Source of the DNA: Rotaria sordida
Lineage: Eukaryota; Rotifera; Eurotatoria; Philodinida; Philodinidae
Direction: 5' to 3'
DNA length: 64,000 nucleotides
NCBI GenBank assembly: GCA_905250125.1
Contig: CAJNOL010000543.1
Location: 60,798 to 124,797 of the forward strand
Position 1 is the stretch's first letter. Each line of letters opens with the position of its first letter. Made by a program: the position numbers and the translations under genes. Shown piece by piece: positions 1 to 12,846 of this stretch. The notes beneath the pieces are model-generated. The model did not search any database, had not been told where the DNA came from, and saw only the letters and a program-made list of their open reading frames with translations.

Positions 1-178
1 CTTTATAGAAAATATAATAAAAAATTAATTAAATTACTAAATACTTTTCACACTTTATACAAAGGAAATTGACCTATTTCTTTTTTTTTTATTGCTGCAA
101 ATCAGTTTCTTTATCTTCCATATTTATATATTTATATTATAAAACTTAAAAATAAAGAAAACATGAAAATAAATATAT

Positions 179-3100
179 TTATTGAACTGTTTGTTGAGCG
201 GCCATATGATCAGTGATAGTATCAAATAATGATTCACGTTCAAGCATAGATTCAGTTAAACTTCGTGTTTTTTGTCTTAAATCTTCTGTATGTGGTGTTA
301 TTTTCATAATACTAAATTGTTGAATATTTGAATTTCTTGCACGTATATGTGCAACACGTTGTTGTGCTTGTAAAAGACGTTCACTTGCATCACGCATAGC
401 TTGTACATCTAATTGTTTACGTTCAATATTTGATAAAGCACGACGAACATGTTTACGTTGTGTTAAATATTTGTCAATTAATCGAGCTTGCTCTTCTGTA
501 TTCTTTTTTTGTCTTGCAACTAATTCTCGTGCATGTCGTGATTTTCGTTGAACACGTATATTATTTTCATGACGTTTTAATGCATTTGATATTGATACAT
601 GTTGAGCATTAAATCCATGAGAAAATGCTACTTGTGCACGACGTTTTCTTTGTTGTTCAACAAGAAGAAGACGTTGTTCTTGAACTGTATCATATAATTC
701 ATTTTGAGTATGTTCAACACGATGACGAATATAAGCTTGTTTCATACGATCTTGATCTTTTGCACGATGAATTGATACAAGACGTTCATCTTGTATATGC
801 TAAATAAAAATAATTTGCAATAGAATTTTTATATTTAGAATACTTTCAAATCTATTCGAAATGCAGTTAACTGTCGGAATTGACTGGAACTCGTCAGGTT
901 GAAAGTTTTCGAACCCAGATCCGGTTGAATCGTACGTTGATTCTCTCAATGAAGTTTTTCGATCGGTATTGGATAGTCGCTCCTGAGATACGAGATACTC
1001 TTTTTTTAGCTTTTTGCATTCGATAACCAGTGCACCCTACATCAGAGATGGAACCGGTATAGGTTACCAACTGGTTCGTTCCGATGACTGGTAGACCGGT
1101 CATTACTGATAGACCCGCCGATTGCTGGTCTAACTTATTTGCTGTCCTGCTTTTATTATATAAACTTATTTGAAAACTTCGATTGGTCTTTTTACTATGA
1201 CGTCGTTTATATTTTACATGAACAATTTTATTGTTTTTTACTTCGTTTTTTTCTCGTTCTATGTAATTCAAAAACAAACGTCGAATCCAGATATGGAACT
1301 GGTACTGGTCGTCAAAAATACAGACCAGTTCCATATCTGTCCTACACATGTCTCGGACGACTAGAGCTCATGAGATCCAAAATTTTCGAATCCGGGACCA
1401 ATCCGATGGATTCTAGGATTGACTATTATAATGTTTGAATAGATTTATTTGAATAAATTTAAGTTAATAAGGATATATTAGAATTTACTAAAATGCTCAA
1501 TAGTATGTAGAAAACAGATATAAGTCGGAATATATTCATGTTGAATTTGTTGTTGTTATAACACAGGATAAATTGTAATCAAGAGTAGAGTATCTAATTT
1601 CGATTATGTTAGTATTCATGAAATCAGAGAGAGAGTATTAAAGAAGTGAAAAGATGAGCATATTTGATATGTTTTACATAAAAAAAAAGATGAATATCTT
1701 AAATAAATATGAAATTTTGACTAATAATATGAACAATTTGATGAATGTAAAACTTTTTTTGACATTTTCAATGAATGGGTTTATCCGGTTAGAATAATAC
1801 TGAGAATCAAGGTTAAGAATTTATTTTTATAATTACAAATCAAGGTTTTTTTAAAATTCATAGTATAAACAGTTTTTGTCATTGAGGAGGAAACCCGAAG
1901 GTTTAAAAATCAATTAAGATTATTATGTAATTAAACTATAACTAGAGGTATCAGTGGGTCGGCTAACCAACCACCCTCCGTTGCCTATGGCCACAAAATT
2001 TTTAACACATGTTAGCTGCACTATCACCGGAGCATGAGATATTTTTTAGCCGCTGCCGTCAACAACGGAAAAACGTTTGCATAGATTCGGTCGTCATCTC
2101 CGATTAATGCATCGGCTTACAGCGCTAACTATAATTGATTTCTGTTTTGAAGAACTTGCCAAAAGAACGCTTATTTTCAATGGGTATTGACGTCAATCAA
2201 TTATATTACATTCTATGAGCTACAAACGACTCTCTTTTGTGTCTGATGCTCTCGGATCATATTTGAAATAGTCATTTCTAAATTCCAGATTTTTTTTTCC
2301 TTCATTTTGTATTAAAAATAGATATGATTAAATGAATTACTTGTATTTGTGCATTAATAAATGATTGTTCTTGTCGAGTTTGGTCTATTTCTTGTGCAAG
2401 TAATTTTCGTCGTTCAACTTTTGTTCTTTCATTATAAGCTTTATCAATAGCTACTAAACATCCAAATGCCATACCTCCATGTATTGTTCTTAAAAGTCGA
2501 TCATCTAATGTACGATTTTTAATTAAATTTCGATTCATTATATTATTTTCTTTGATTTCAGCTGCAAGTTTACGTTGTTGTAAATGTGATTCATCTTTTA
2601 TATTTTGTACATATTGTCTAGCTGCACGAATTTCATCATTTAATTCTTCTATTGGCTCATAAACAGTCATTTGAGATTTTTGACCACGAAGTATAGGTGA
2701 TGTTCTATCATCAGAATATTTTGATGTACTTGTTTTAGTAATAAGTTGTCTTGAACGATGACTTATATCAGTAGTGCAATAAGGTAAACGATTTGTACCA
2801 GTTTGAGTATGAATTAATTGATTCATCTGAATTTTCATATGACGTTTATCTTGATATGATTCAGGGGTTTTTATTTGCTAAAGAAAAAAAAGAATTGAAA
2901 GATGTTTGTTTGCTGTTATTTTTGTTTTGAAATTTTTTATTAAAACCTCTATACTATGATATGCATCAGTTAGAGCCGATGTCCGAGGTGGTTTTGGTTG
3001 TGAAGAAAATTTTTCGGATAAACCACTCATTGGTGAGAATAAACTTCTTGGACGTAAAAATTTTGGAGGAGGCCTAAAAAAAATAAAAATATAAGATTTA

Positions 3101-4692
3101 AAAACAAACGCTCTTTGATCATATATCAACAATATCTGTCACTGTCTACTGTCTGTCATGAACATAGGCCAAATCAATATTTTTTGGAATTAGCAAGTGT
3201 AAATTTTTTCTGTGAATCGGAACCGTTCGTCCTAAATTACGAATACAACATCCACGGAAACAACTCCAACATAGTATCGGCGTGCAGCAATGAATTAGGA
3301 ATGAACAGAAATCACATGGATCTTTTGGATCACAACAAAAATAATATTATTGAAGAATAAGAAGATGATGAAGCAAACTTTCATAATGACTACTTTAATG
3401 CTTTCGATTCGAATATTCTTGTAAATTGAAATCGGAATCGTCAATCTCAACTCTAACCCCCGAATCGAGTATCCCTAGTCTGTTACGATGTGTAATAATC
3501 TCTAGCTAGCATCTATCACAGTCTGTCTTGAATGGGAAGTCGATAGAGCCCGTCAGATAGATCCAGACTCGACTGAAGGAATGGGTGCAAATTTCTATGT
3601 CTATACTCTAACACTCGTTTTTTTTTATCGTATTTCACAAAAGAAAATATTTTATTCGATTTACTTTTGAGTTAATAATATATATTTTTTTAATCGAAGT
3701 TGAACGAGCCACATACGAAAATTTTTTTGTAAAATCAATACTGGACAAAAGTGTGATTGAATATGATTGACTTGTTTAAAAAGTTGTTGAATCATTTGAC
3801 GTTCAGTACTTAATGTTGAGTTCTAGAAAAAAGAAACAATGAGCAAAATAGAAAATAATGCAGATGTTTAATTAATTATTCATTTATTTTTCTTACTTTA
3901 CCAGTTGGAACATATAAATTTAATTTAAATACATTTGAATATGCTGCATAAGGTTCAGGAAAATTAGTTTTTTCTATAATTTCATCATCAGCAATTACAT
4001 ATGTATCTAATGCCTTAAAAATTAAAATCGATTCAAAAACAAAAACAAAAAGAACACTAAAAAAAATATTTAATTAATTTTAATTTACTTTTAAAGACCA
4101 AATACTATTAACAACGTGATGTCGATAATTTTTTTTTAAACTTAATGGTGTATCATAAAGTGTAAGAATTTCGACAACCGGTGCATAAGCAAGAAATTTA
4201 ACATCATCATATGATGATAAAAGATTATCATGTAAATAAAGAACTTTTAATTGTAACATGTGTTTCCAGTATTTTCCATCAGGTAATTGATTAATCTAAA
4301 ATGAAATAAGAAATTTTTTTTTCATATGATGTTATTTTTCTTATGTATTGTCATACTCGATTTGAATGTAAATCAAGTTTAATTAATTGTCGACAATTAA
4401 TAATAAGACTATCAATTGTTTCAATAAAATTTGAATTTAAATCACATATTTGTATATGTTTAAATTGTCCAATATCACCAATTGAATTTAATTGTAATCT
4501 CGATAATGGTAATACAAATATACCTGATGCTAGAGCTGGACGTAAATGATTTTGATAAGATTCAAGAAAAGCAAGTGTTGGTTCTTGTAAAAATTGTTCA
4601 TTAACTTTTATTATTGATTGATTTGGATTTTGTCGAGTTGAAGCTATTACTGATTCAGCAATAGGTGGAGATGGATCACGTTGAATATTCAT
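179..4692 (-). CDS. LRRIQ3: LRRIQ3-like leucine-rich repeat and IQ motif protein
   Basis: Seven-exon model, start 4692, stop 179: 4692-4357, 4295-4089, 4013-3897, 3822-3665, 3073-2947, 2877-2341, 799-179 (700 aa; human LRRIQ3 is about 620). Exons 1-2 carry leucine-rich repeats (LDLHSNR, LKVLYLHDN, VEILTLYDTPL). Exon 3 begins with the LRR-cap type segment ALDTYVIADDEIIE followed by FKLNLYVP, which I recognise as characteristic of LRRIQ3. Exon 4 ends with an IQ-like motif (LQKNFRMWLVQLRLKKY), a predicted calmodulin-binding helix. The last two exons are charged, Arg/Gln-rich coiled coil. LRRIQ proteins are generally linked to cilia and flagella; that role is inferred here. Introns 4 (591 bp) and 6 (1541 bp) are swollen by repeat sequence while the others are 60-90 bp. 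Exon joins all keep frame. The weakest joins are those across the two long introns. Confidence 0.82.
800..2340. repeat. Repeat-filled intron 6 of the LRRIQ3-like gene
   Basis: This 1.5 kb intron is far longer than its neighbours. Positions about 866-1440 are GC-richer than the surroundings and hold a GGAACYGGT-type motif in both orientations: near 1050, near 1295 and, inverted, near 1325. The last two form a hairpin whose arms read AGATATGGAACTGGT and its complement. Block 1940-2110 is also GC-richer and unrelated. I see no coding potential; open frames here do not join neighbouring exons. Most likely one or two non-autonomous repeats inserted in the intron. Confidence 0.5.
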
Positions 4693-7381
4693 TCTTCTAG
4701 AATTCTAAAGTTTGTTCTCTTTTTTTAACAATCACTCGATCAACAACCACATTGTTTTTGTGTTAGAAATATTTCAAGTAAATAATGTTTCCTTTTATCG
4801 GTTGCTCTTAAAAACAGAACGAGTAAACGAAGAAGAAAAAAACGATCTTCTTGCTGCCACCATTTACATCGCTGCTTTGATTTAAGTTGCAATGCAACAA
4901 TAATAAGAAATGAATCAATAAGCAAATAAAAGATGCCGCAGAATATCAAGCTAACATTTCGAATTAAAATTATGATAAAAAAAAAGAAAATCATAATTTT
5001 TGTACATTAATTCGAATCATATCCATACAATATGTAACTGAATTGGCATTACATATACTTCAAGATCTTTGCCGAGTAATTCATTTATTATCCGTGCAAC
5101 GGAACTAATCAACAATGAAAATTTTATTCATACTATTTGTAAGTTTATCAATCCAATAAATCAGATAGACATATGTCATCATATATCAATAATATTTCAT
5201 AATCAAATGTCAGAATGATATCGATGAGAGTATAATGAATGAGTTTAGCTGTTCCTCACCTATCTCAGAAAAAATTACGATTATATAAAATGTAAATTAA
5301 TTATGACTAAAGATTATTGTAGATTTTTCTTCTGTGTAAGATCTGTTATCATTATATTTCGACAAAAAAGTCAAGGACGAAAATACCACAAAAACATACC
5401 GATGGCTCACAAAGTATTAACCTAAGTATTATGTTGACTTCTATTGTCTTACCTTCTTCTTTACTGTTTTATAGTAAATATTATTCGATCCAGATAATCT
5501 CATATGTCTCGTCGAAATCAATGATCGAGCCGATAAATGACTATCCAATTAATTGTAAACTATTCGTACAAGGAAATATATCCAAATGTCAAATCACTTT
5601 TGAGTCAGGACTATGTGTATCATGTAGATCATAATAAGCTATGAATATTCTGAGAAAGAGTTTGCACTATTGGTTTATTGCTGCTGAAATACGGCATTTT
5701 CTAGTATAATATTGTAGTTCCCTTCAGAAACACCAAGATAATTCAATTTCGAATTTCGACTTAAAACTTTGCGTAGACACAAGTCTTAGCGAGAATTGCT
5801 TGTTGTGAAAGTATCAGATCATTTTATTTTTGCCTATCCTAAGATACGACTATAGTAAAAGCACATTTTTAACTTCAGTTATATACACCGATATTCTTAT
5901 TTCAGAATAGAAGTAATTAAAAGAATTTATAACTTCCACAATAAACTATTCTTGTTAAAGTCTTGCTCAGTGCAAAGTTTCTAGTCGAAATTTGAAATTC
6001 AATTATATTGGTGTTCTCGAGAGGAACCACGACATTGTACTAAAAAATGCAATATCTCGGCAGTGATAAACCAATAGTGTAAACTTTTTTTTCAAGGAAC
6101 TCATTAGAATCTATATGATGCAGATAGTTTTGACTCAAAAATGATTTGACACTTGGATATGTGCCCTCGATAGAAAGTTGATCAACGGTTGTATAAACCG
6201 GAGAAGTTTTTTGTTTTTTTATTTGTACTTTTATTGCTGAACAACAATCAACACAGCATCTTTGTATTCGATTTTTCATTCCATTTGTTCCACATAGAAT
6301 TATTAGTAAAAGTTATGTATTACCATCATGCATTATCTTCATTCTTTTTCACAAATGCCATCATGAAATTGTTTTCATTATCCTTTGTTATTGATGAAAG
6401 CAATGCTTTTGATCATTGATCAATTCCTAATCCATTGGATAATTAATCTTCTCTTATTCAACAAATTTCTCTATCAACTCAAAATAATGTTCTATCTTGT
6501 AACATTACACAGCTTCAAACTATACATGATCTAATCTGATCATCCTCAGTAGATTGTCCTTAATGCCATACTTTAATTTAAATTTTCCATTACAAATATT
6601 AATATATTTAATTTGTACTAATAATATATTATGATTCAATAGGAATATAACTTGACATTGAAAATAGTATATATATGATAATATTTAATTGGATAAATAT
6701 GATTAGAAGTGCTTTTTTTGCTTTAAATCAAATTCTAAAAATAAAATTAAATCGAAATAATACCCACTGAGATTTATATTCAAAAACTTTACCATGACAA
6801 AAAAAATGCAAAGATTTTATCAATTTTTTTTAATGGAGGAAAAGTCTTAATAAAAACTACAAAAAAAACATAACAAAAAAAATTTGAACGATCAATAATT
6901 GATATGTTCCTAGTTAACTGCCATATGTTAATCTAGATCAAGTCTAACAATATACATAATGATCTGTATTTTAAAAATAAATACGGGATTATATCAATAA
7001 CAAGGATTAGATGACCTATATAATTCATTCTTCCTACGTTTTATGTTTTTTTTACGGTTGTCGAAAAGTATTTTTAAATTTGAATACGAAAAAAGTCAAG
7101 TTTGAATTTTGTATTAAGTATAAAATGAAGTTGGTTAACCTTCTATTGGGATCATTTACAATTGTACATAGATATATCGCCAAATGTCAATCAATAAGTA
7201 GACGTCAAGGATATTGTTCTTTAATGTATATTTATAAATGCACGAATATTTATTCATGGATTAAAGATCTATTTAAACGTACGAGAAGCGTAAAACTCCT
7301 TGCATTTTTATAACTATAAGTATCATCTTCATCTTACATTCGAATTCAATATATCGAAATACATTCATACAAAACATTATC
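4693..7381. other. Intergenic region, no gene seen
   Basis: Divergent spacer between the LRRIQ3-like gene (minus) and the expansin-like gene (plus), so it should contain both promoters. Apart from the palindromic element at 5571-6170 it is AT-rich with no open frame that has conserved motifs or joins by splice sites. The longest open frames (for example 7011-7313 plus) are Lys/Phe/Tyr-rich translations of AT-rich DNA and I do not regard them as genes. Confidence 0.5.
5571..6170. repeat. Palindromic (fold-back) element, ~240 bp arms
   Basis: Left arm about 5571-5815 is an imperfect reverse complement of about 5930-6168. Paired landmarks include TTTGAGTCAGGACTATG near 5600 against its complement near 6130, TTGCACTATTGGTTTAT near 5665 against ATAAACCAATAGTGTAA near 6065, and TTTCGACTTAAAACTTTGC near 5755 against its complement near 5980. 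Pairing continues weakly into the centre. No coding sequence. A related copy lies around 52.7-53.8 kb, so this is a dispersed family. Mode of movement unknown. Confidence 0.75.
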
Positions 7382-8614
7382 ATGTACGTCGCTGGTTGTA
7401 TTAGTCTTTTACTACTTTCACTTGTGAATAGTGCTGGTAAGTTTGAGAAAAATTTAAAAAAAACAACAATAGATTTTTGTTTATAAATAATTATACGATT
7501 TCTTCTAGCTGGGAATTGTTTAATAACTGGATATTGTGGTGTTGGTCTTTGCTGTTCAGCATTTGGTGTTTGTGGTTCAGGTGCTCAACATTGTGGTTCA
7601 TCGGCTTCTGTGTATCCAGGATGGACAGGTACACCACATGTTGGTGGTGATTGTCGTATTGTAGGTTGTGGAGCTGGTTATTGTTGTTCACCTTATGGCT
7701 AGTATGTATTTTGTTTATTTGAAATATTTTTTTTCTATACGATAGATTTCTAATGAATTAGTTGTGGACAAACGCCTGAATATTGTGGTGGTCCTACTAC
7801 TGTTGTTGTTGTACCTGCTCCTAATGCAGGTCAATGTCGAGTAACTGGTTGTCCAGCTGGTTCATGCTGTTCACAATATGGATAGTAAGTTACGCTTTTT
7901 TTATTATAAAAGAAAGAAAATATTTATATGAAATTTGATTATTTTAATCTATATAGTTGTGGAGCTACAGCCGCTTATTGTGGAACTGTTTCTTATGGTA
8001 ATTGTGGTGCTACATCATGTGGTGCGGGTCTTTGTTGTACACGATATGGATAGTATGTAGATTCATTTATATTTCTATTTGATAATCAATTCTTTTTTTT
8101 GTTTTTGAATAATTCTAGCTGTGGTACAATTGGTGTTTATTGTGCATTTCAAAAATCATCAGGTGATAATGAACCAGTATCACTTGAAGGTGAATTTAAA
8201 GGACAAGCGACGTATTACAATGATACCAAGGTTGGTTCACAATACTCAACATGTGGTATTGAACGAGGACAATCATTGGATGAAAATGATAAAAAAATTT
8301 ATGGTGCTGCACTTAATCAGATACAATTCGATCCATATACTATCAATGGTATTCCAAGTACAAATCCAATCTGTCAAAAGAAAGCTATAATCAAAGGTCT
8401 AAAAGGTGAAATAATAGTTCGATTTATTGATCGATGTCCTGATTGTAAAACAGGTACATATATTTTTATTAGATTACGTGTGTGTATGTATGTTTTTTCT
8501 TATTTTCATATTTTTTTTTTCTTAGGTGATGTTGCTTTAACAGAAGAAGCATTTATTGCAATTGCTGGAGAACTTGGCACTGGTCAAATAGATGTCGAAT
8601 GGCATTTTATTTAA
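7382..8614 (+). CDS. Secreted hevein-repeat / expansin-like (barwin DPBB) protein
   Basis: Six exons: 7382-7436, 7509-7701, 7762-7884, 7957-8052, 8119-8453, 8526-8614 (296 aa). Exon 1 is a signal peptide (MYVAGCISLLLLSLVNSA). Four hevein-like chitin-binding units follow, each with the CG.G.CCS..GYCG pattern (GLCCSAFGVCG, GYCCSPYGYCG, SCCSQYGYCG, LCCTRYGYCG). Units 2-4 are each cut by a phase-2 intron at exactly the same Tyr codon before CG, which points to tandem exon duplication. The C-terminal ~135 aa, from GQATYYND through YSTCGIE, VRFIDRCPDC and VEWHFI, is a double-psi beta-barrel of the expansin/barwin/RlpA type, as in fungal loosenins and cerato-like proteins. Expected to be secreted and to bind chitin or other polysaccharide; catalytic activity is not expected of expansin-like barrels without the GH45 catalytic set. 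An origin by transfer from fungi or plants, followed by intron gain, is inference. AATAAA signals lie downstream near 8621 and 8745. Confidence 0.85.
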
Positions 8615-9313
8615 AACGAAAAATAAAAATTAAATATGAACAGTCGATCAAAACAAAAATACATACTAAATGATTTCTTTTCTTTTCTTTTTAACTTATT
8701 TATATAGATATTCTTTTTTTTTGTCCTATAAAATCTATTATCTAAATAAAAAGTTTCTGTCGCCTCATGCATATATAAATCACAAACATTCTACAATGAA
8801 GAGAACATATAAGATGATATTTTTCAGAAATTGATCTTCTGTATGCCAGTGCAAGACAAAAAAAAATGAATTAACTTTTTTTTACCATTTATATAAACTT
8901 CAAGGAAAAAGATGAAAAAACTGTTCATTTTATCTAATCATCATCTAATGATATTCACTTAGAAAATATGAAGATATTCTTTTTTTAAATAAAATATTGC
9001 AAAATATGGTTTGTCTGATAACTTACATGACTGATCATATAATCTAATTTTTTGATAATCATTTTTTTTTTATTATTAATTCTCTAATAAGCTTTTCTAA
9101 TTTTTCTCAAGGAAAATAAGTTAAGTAACACGACTGGAAAATCATTGGTTGTCGAAGTGTAGAAATGAAATATCGAAGAGAGGAAATGCGATTAAGGTTA
9201 TTGGAACATATATCCGCAATTTTTTTTTTTCATATTTGCACTTCTATATATATATATATATATATACCTATATAAGAAGAGACTCTATAAGACAAAAATA
9301 AAAAAACCAAAAA
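8615..9313. other. Intergenic spacer with poly(A) signals and a TATA-like run
   Basis: Holds the 3' end of the expansin-like gene (AATAAAA-type signals near 8621 and 8744) and the upstream region of the guanylate cyclase gene. A (TA)n run at 9246-9276 ends in CTATATAAG about 40 bases before the cyclase ATG; it could act as a TATA element but may be only a microsatellite. Nothing else seen. Confidence 0.4.
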
Positions 9314-12300
9314 ATGATCTACGGAATATTACTTGAAAGTTGTCGAGATGGTATTTGTCATACATATGGAACATCAGTATGGCAAAGACTTGTCGAAGAA
9401 TTAAGTTTTGAATCTGAATCATTTACAACTCTTGGACGTTATGATGAGACTCTCATTGAAAGACTTGCTGAATGTAAGATTGTTTGTTTTTTTTTTGATA
9501 CAATTGATTTATTTTTATCGATTATATATATATGTATATATATATTAATATGAATCAATTTGTAGGTCTTGCTGAAACTTTAAATGATGGTGGACCAGAT
9601 TTTTATATGCAATATTTTGGCGAATGTTTTGTAAATTTTTTTACAAACTATGGCTTCGATAAAATTTTACGTGTAGCAGGTCGACATTTTCGTGAATTTC
9701 TTTTTTCAATTGATCAACTTCATGATTCAAATAGATTTAGTTTTCCAAAAATGAAATCACCATTATTTCATGTTACAGATGAAGATGACAATGGTGCAGT
9801 TTTACATTATAAGTAAATTAAAACAAAAATTTTTTCAGAAAAAGAAACTATTTGATTTATTTATAAAAATTTAGATCAAAACGTCGAGGTTTTCAACAAT
9901 ATATCATTGGACAATTAAGAACATGTGCATCAAAATTTTTTAAACAAGAAATATTTATTCGTATTCAGGATGATTTATCATCAAATGAATGTAAGAGTTT
10001 TTGAAAATTTTTGAAGGAAGAAAAAAAAACATATATATATATACATATCATTATTCTAGATACGCATATTGTTTTTCGTGTGGATTTTAATAATAAGTTA
10101 GCAAGTCAAATTAAAACATCTCTTGTGAAGAATCCAAAATTACCTAATGTGACCGGTGCAACATTTTTTAAAGTAAGACTTTTTTTCTTTTGAAAAAGAG
10201 AAAGAAAAAATTTCAATCTAATGAGCTGCAGGACGTCATTTCATACGAAAACATCTATAAGAAAAGTATGTATAACTTTGGAATGTGCATTTATGAAAAA
10301 ACGAAAGAACTAAAAATTGTTCTATTGAAATGTCAAAAGAATATAAAGATTATATTTTTAATAAACTCAATAAAAAGAAAATATTCGAATAGATCATTTT
10401 CAAGATTAAAAAATAAGATATTTACTGGATTGATTAGACTTAATATTCATCAAATATAATATTAAGTTTATATCATTCTTTGAACTTTTCTATTTGATAA
10501 TAAATTCAAACTTGAATTAATTATTTATAGGTATTTCCATTTGCTATTTTAATTGATGCAAATATGCGTATACATCACATGGGAAATAAAATAAAATTTA
10601 TTTTTCCAGCTGGTACTGTATTACATGGTCGTCATTTTGAAGATGTTTTTCGTCTTATTCGACCAGATATATTACTTGAATGGAATCGAGTTTGTTTTCA
10701 TATTTATTTAAAACATAAAAAAAGAAAATAATTATCTAAATAATTCTTCAGGTACTTGCTTATGGTCGACATTTAGTATTTGTAATTGAAAATCGAATAC
10801 CACTTCGTCCGAATGCATCTGTACTTGCAAAAAAATTTGGTACAACAGCATCTAATGTACAACTTCGTCTTAAAGGGCAAATGAAATCACTTCCTGCTTG
10901 GAATATGATTGTTTTTCTTTGTCGTCCAGTGTACATATACATACATATATTAATATTGAATTTAATTCTAACATTAAATTTATCTTTTATTTAGATTAAC
11001 AACAACAGAAGAAATGCTTGGTGTTGGTTTATTTTTAGATGATTTAAATTTTTATGATGGTAGTAGTGAAATTCTTATTGCTGGTATGCAACATGCTCAA
11101 ACATTACAAGCAGCTATTGATAAACAACAAGCATGGATAGGTAAATTAAAAAATTCCAAACGTGAATTACAAGAATGGCGTCGAAAAGGAAAACGTCTTT
11201 TATATAATATGATGCCAAGACATGTTGCACAATTATTACAAGATGGTGTTTTAGCTAATTCAATATGTGAAGTAAGAAAATTAATTACTTTCAAACAAAA
11301 GAAAAAAAGAAATGAATCTTTTACTTTTTTATTTTTATTTTTTGTTATATATTAGTCTCATAAATTAATAACGGTTCTTTTTGCATATTCAATTGATTTT
11401 AAAGAAGTTGTACAAAAGTTAAAACCAGAACAAATTGTTGAATCAATAAATGCAACTGTAAATGCATTCGATCAATGTGCAGAACATTTTGATGTATTTA
11501 GAGTTGAAACAAAAGCAGATTCATCTTATATGGTCGTATCTGGTATACAAGATCGTTCAGCAGCTCAACAACGACGTGAATCAATAGCTGTAAGGTTTAT
11601 TATTTTTTTCTAGAATTGTTTGTAGTATTAGATAATCAACATATAGAATCTTTGAATGTATTTATCTTCTACTTTTGCTGCTAATAATTAACTTTTTTTA
11701 CTGTGAAAAATATCGATTAGAACATTCATAAAAATCTATATTTTCTTTTCTTTTTCTTTTTTTTTTTTGAGAATTATGATTAGATTCAAGTATTTAAAAC
11801 TTAGTAGTGAATATCTTTCTTATTAATTAAATTCCTATAATTTTTCTTGATAGAGTGGATCAACATTACATAGTGTAGCACTTACTGAAGATCTTGCTAG
11901 TGATGTGAAAAATCCATTAGGTCTTAATCAAGCAGAAATTATTGCTGGACTTTCGCTTGACTTAGTTAAAAGTTCCAAACGACTTATCAATCCAATGACA
12001 CAACAACCATTTCGAGTGAAAATTGGTAAACAAAAAAATATATTTTGCTTTTTCTTTTTCTAATGATTACTTCAAATTTCTTCATAGGTTTTCATTCGGG
12101 TTCAGCTGTTGGTGGAATTGTTGGTGCAAAAAATTTTCAATATTGTCTTTTTGGTGATACAATTAATACGGTAAAAAAAAAGAAGACTAACTATAATTAA
12201 TTAGATTTTCTTGTTTTTTTGTTTGGATACTTTAGGCAAGTCGAATAACAACGACAGGAGAAGTAAAGAAGACTTTGTTCTTTGCTTGTAATAATTTTTT

Positions 12301-12760
12301 TTTCAATAATTTTAGCCAGGACGAGTTCATATGAGCGATACATCTTATGCACTTCTTAAAGATACAATTTATTTTGAAATTGAAAATAAAGGCAAAACGG
12401 AACTTAAAGTAAGAAAATATTTATTCTTGAAATTAGATTTGTTTGTTTTTTCTTAATTAAAAAAAACATTAGGGTAAAGGTGCAGTTGAAACATATTGGT
12501 TAATTGGTCCGAAATCTGATTATACATCTGCTATTGAACAAGATCCATTTCGATATCAGGATGAAACTCATGCAGCAATTAGTCAACATCAAGCAACTAT
12601 GTATGAAACTACGACTAAATCAAAATTGGATGTTAATCCTGCAGCAGATCATTCACCATCAATAAAACGATCATCAAATTTTCAACAAAGACCAGGATCA
12701 ACTAGCAGTGGTAGCTGTCCATTTAGTGGTCAACACCTTGGAACAAAAACAAGTACATAA
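9314..12760 (+). CDS. Soluble guanylate cyclase, atypical beta / Gyc-88E-like subunit
   Basis: Thirteen exons: 9314-9473, 9566-9812, 9875-9990, 10060-10172, 10531-10689, 10752-10930, 10995-11271, 11356-11589, 11854-12025, 12088-12170, 12236-12262, 12316-12408, 12473-12760 (715 aa). Order: H-NOX haem domain (1-~185), PAS-like HNOBA domain, signalling coiled coil (~360-410), cyclase domain (~418-615), low-complexity tail. The haem ligand His106 (LHD) and the Y135-x-S-x-R139 haem-propionate motif are intact, so gas sensing is expected. In the cyclase domain Glu468, Asp472, Cys572, Asn579 and Arg583 (CLFGDTINTASR) are present, but the first metal-binding Asp of the usual FSD motif is replaced: the strand reads VLFAYSIDF, with Tyr428 at that place, and the second metal loop has an extra residue (KADSSYM). 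It resembles the invertebrate atypical beta-like cyclases that respond to oxygen and work as heterodimers; activity as a lone subunit looks doubtful. Exon 11 is only 27 nt. Confidence 0.9.
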
Positions 12761-12846
12761 AAAATAAAATTTCTATCTATCTTGAACATTATATTTATTT
12801 ATTCCGCTTAAACTATGTAAAATTGCTTAATAATAAAAAAAGAAAT

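Noticed and set aside
430-807. Open frames on the plus strand opposite the last LRRIQ3 exon
   Set aside because: They are antisense shadows of a conserved coding exon, rich in His/Val/Leu, with no domain of their own.
4740-4994. Minus-strand open frame upstream of LRRIQ3
   Set aside because: Hydrophobic Phe/Ile-rich translation of AT-rich DNA, no splice partner or signal that would make a gene.
10190-10459. Open frame within intron 4 of the guanylate cyclase gene
   Set aside because: Lys/Ile/Asn-rich, and the flanking exons join in phase across it.
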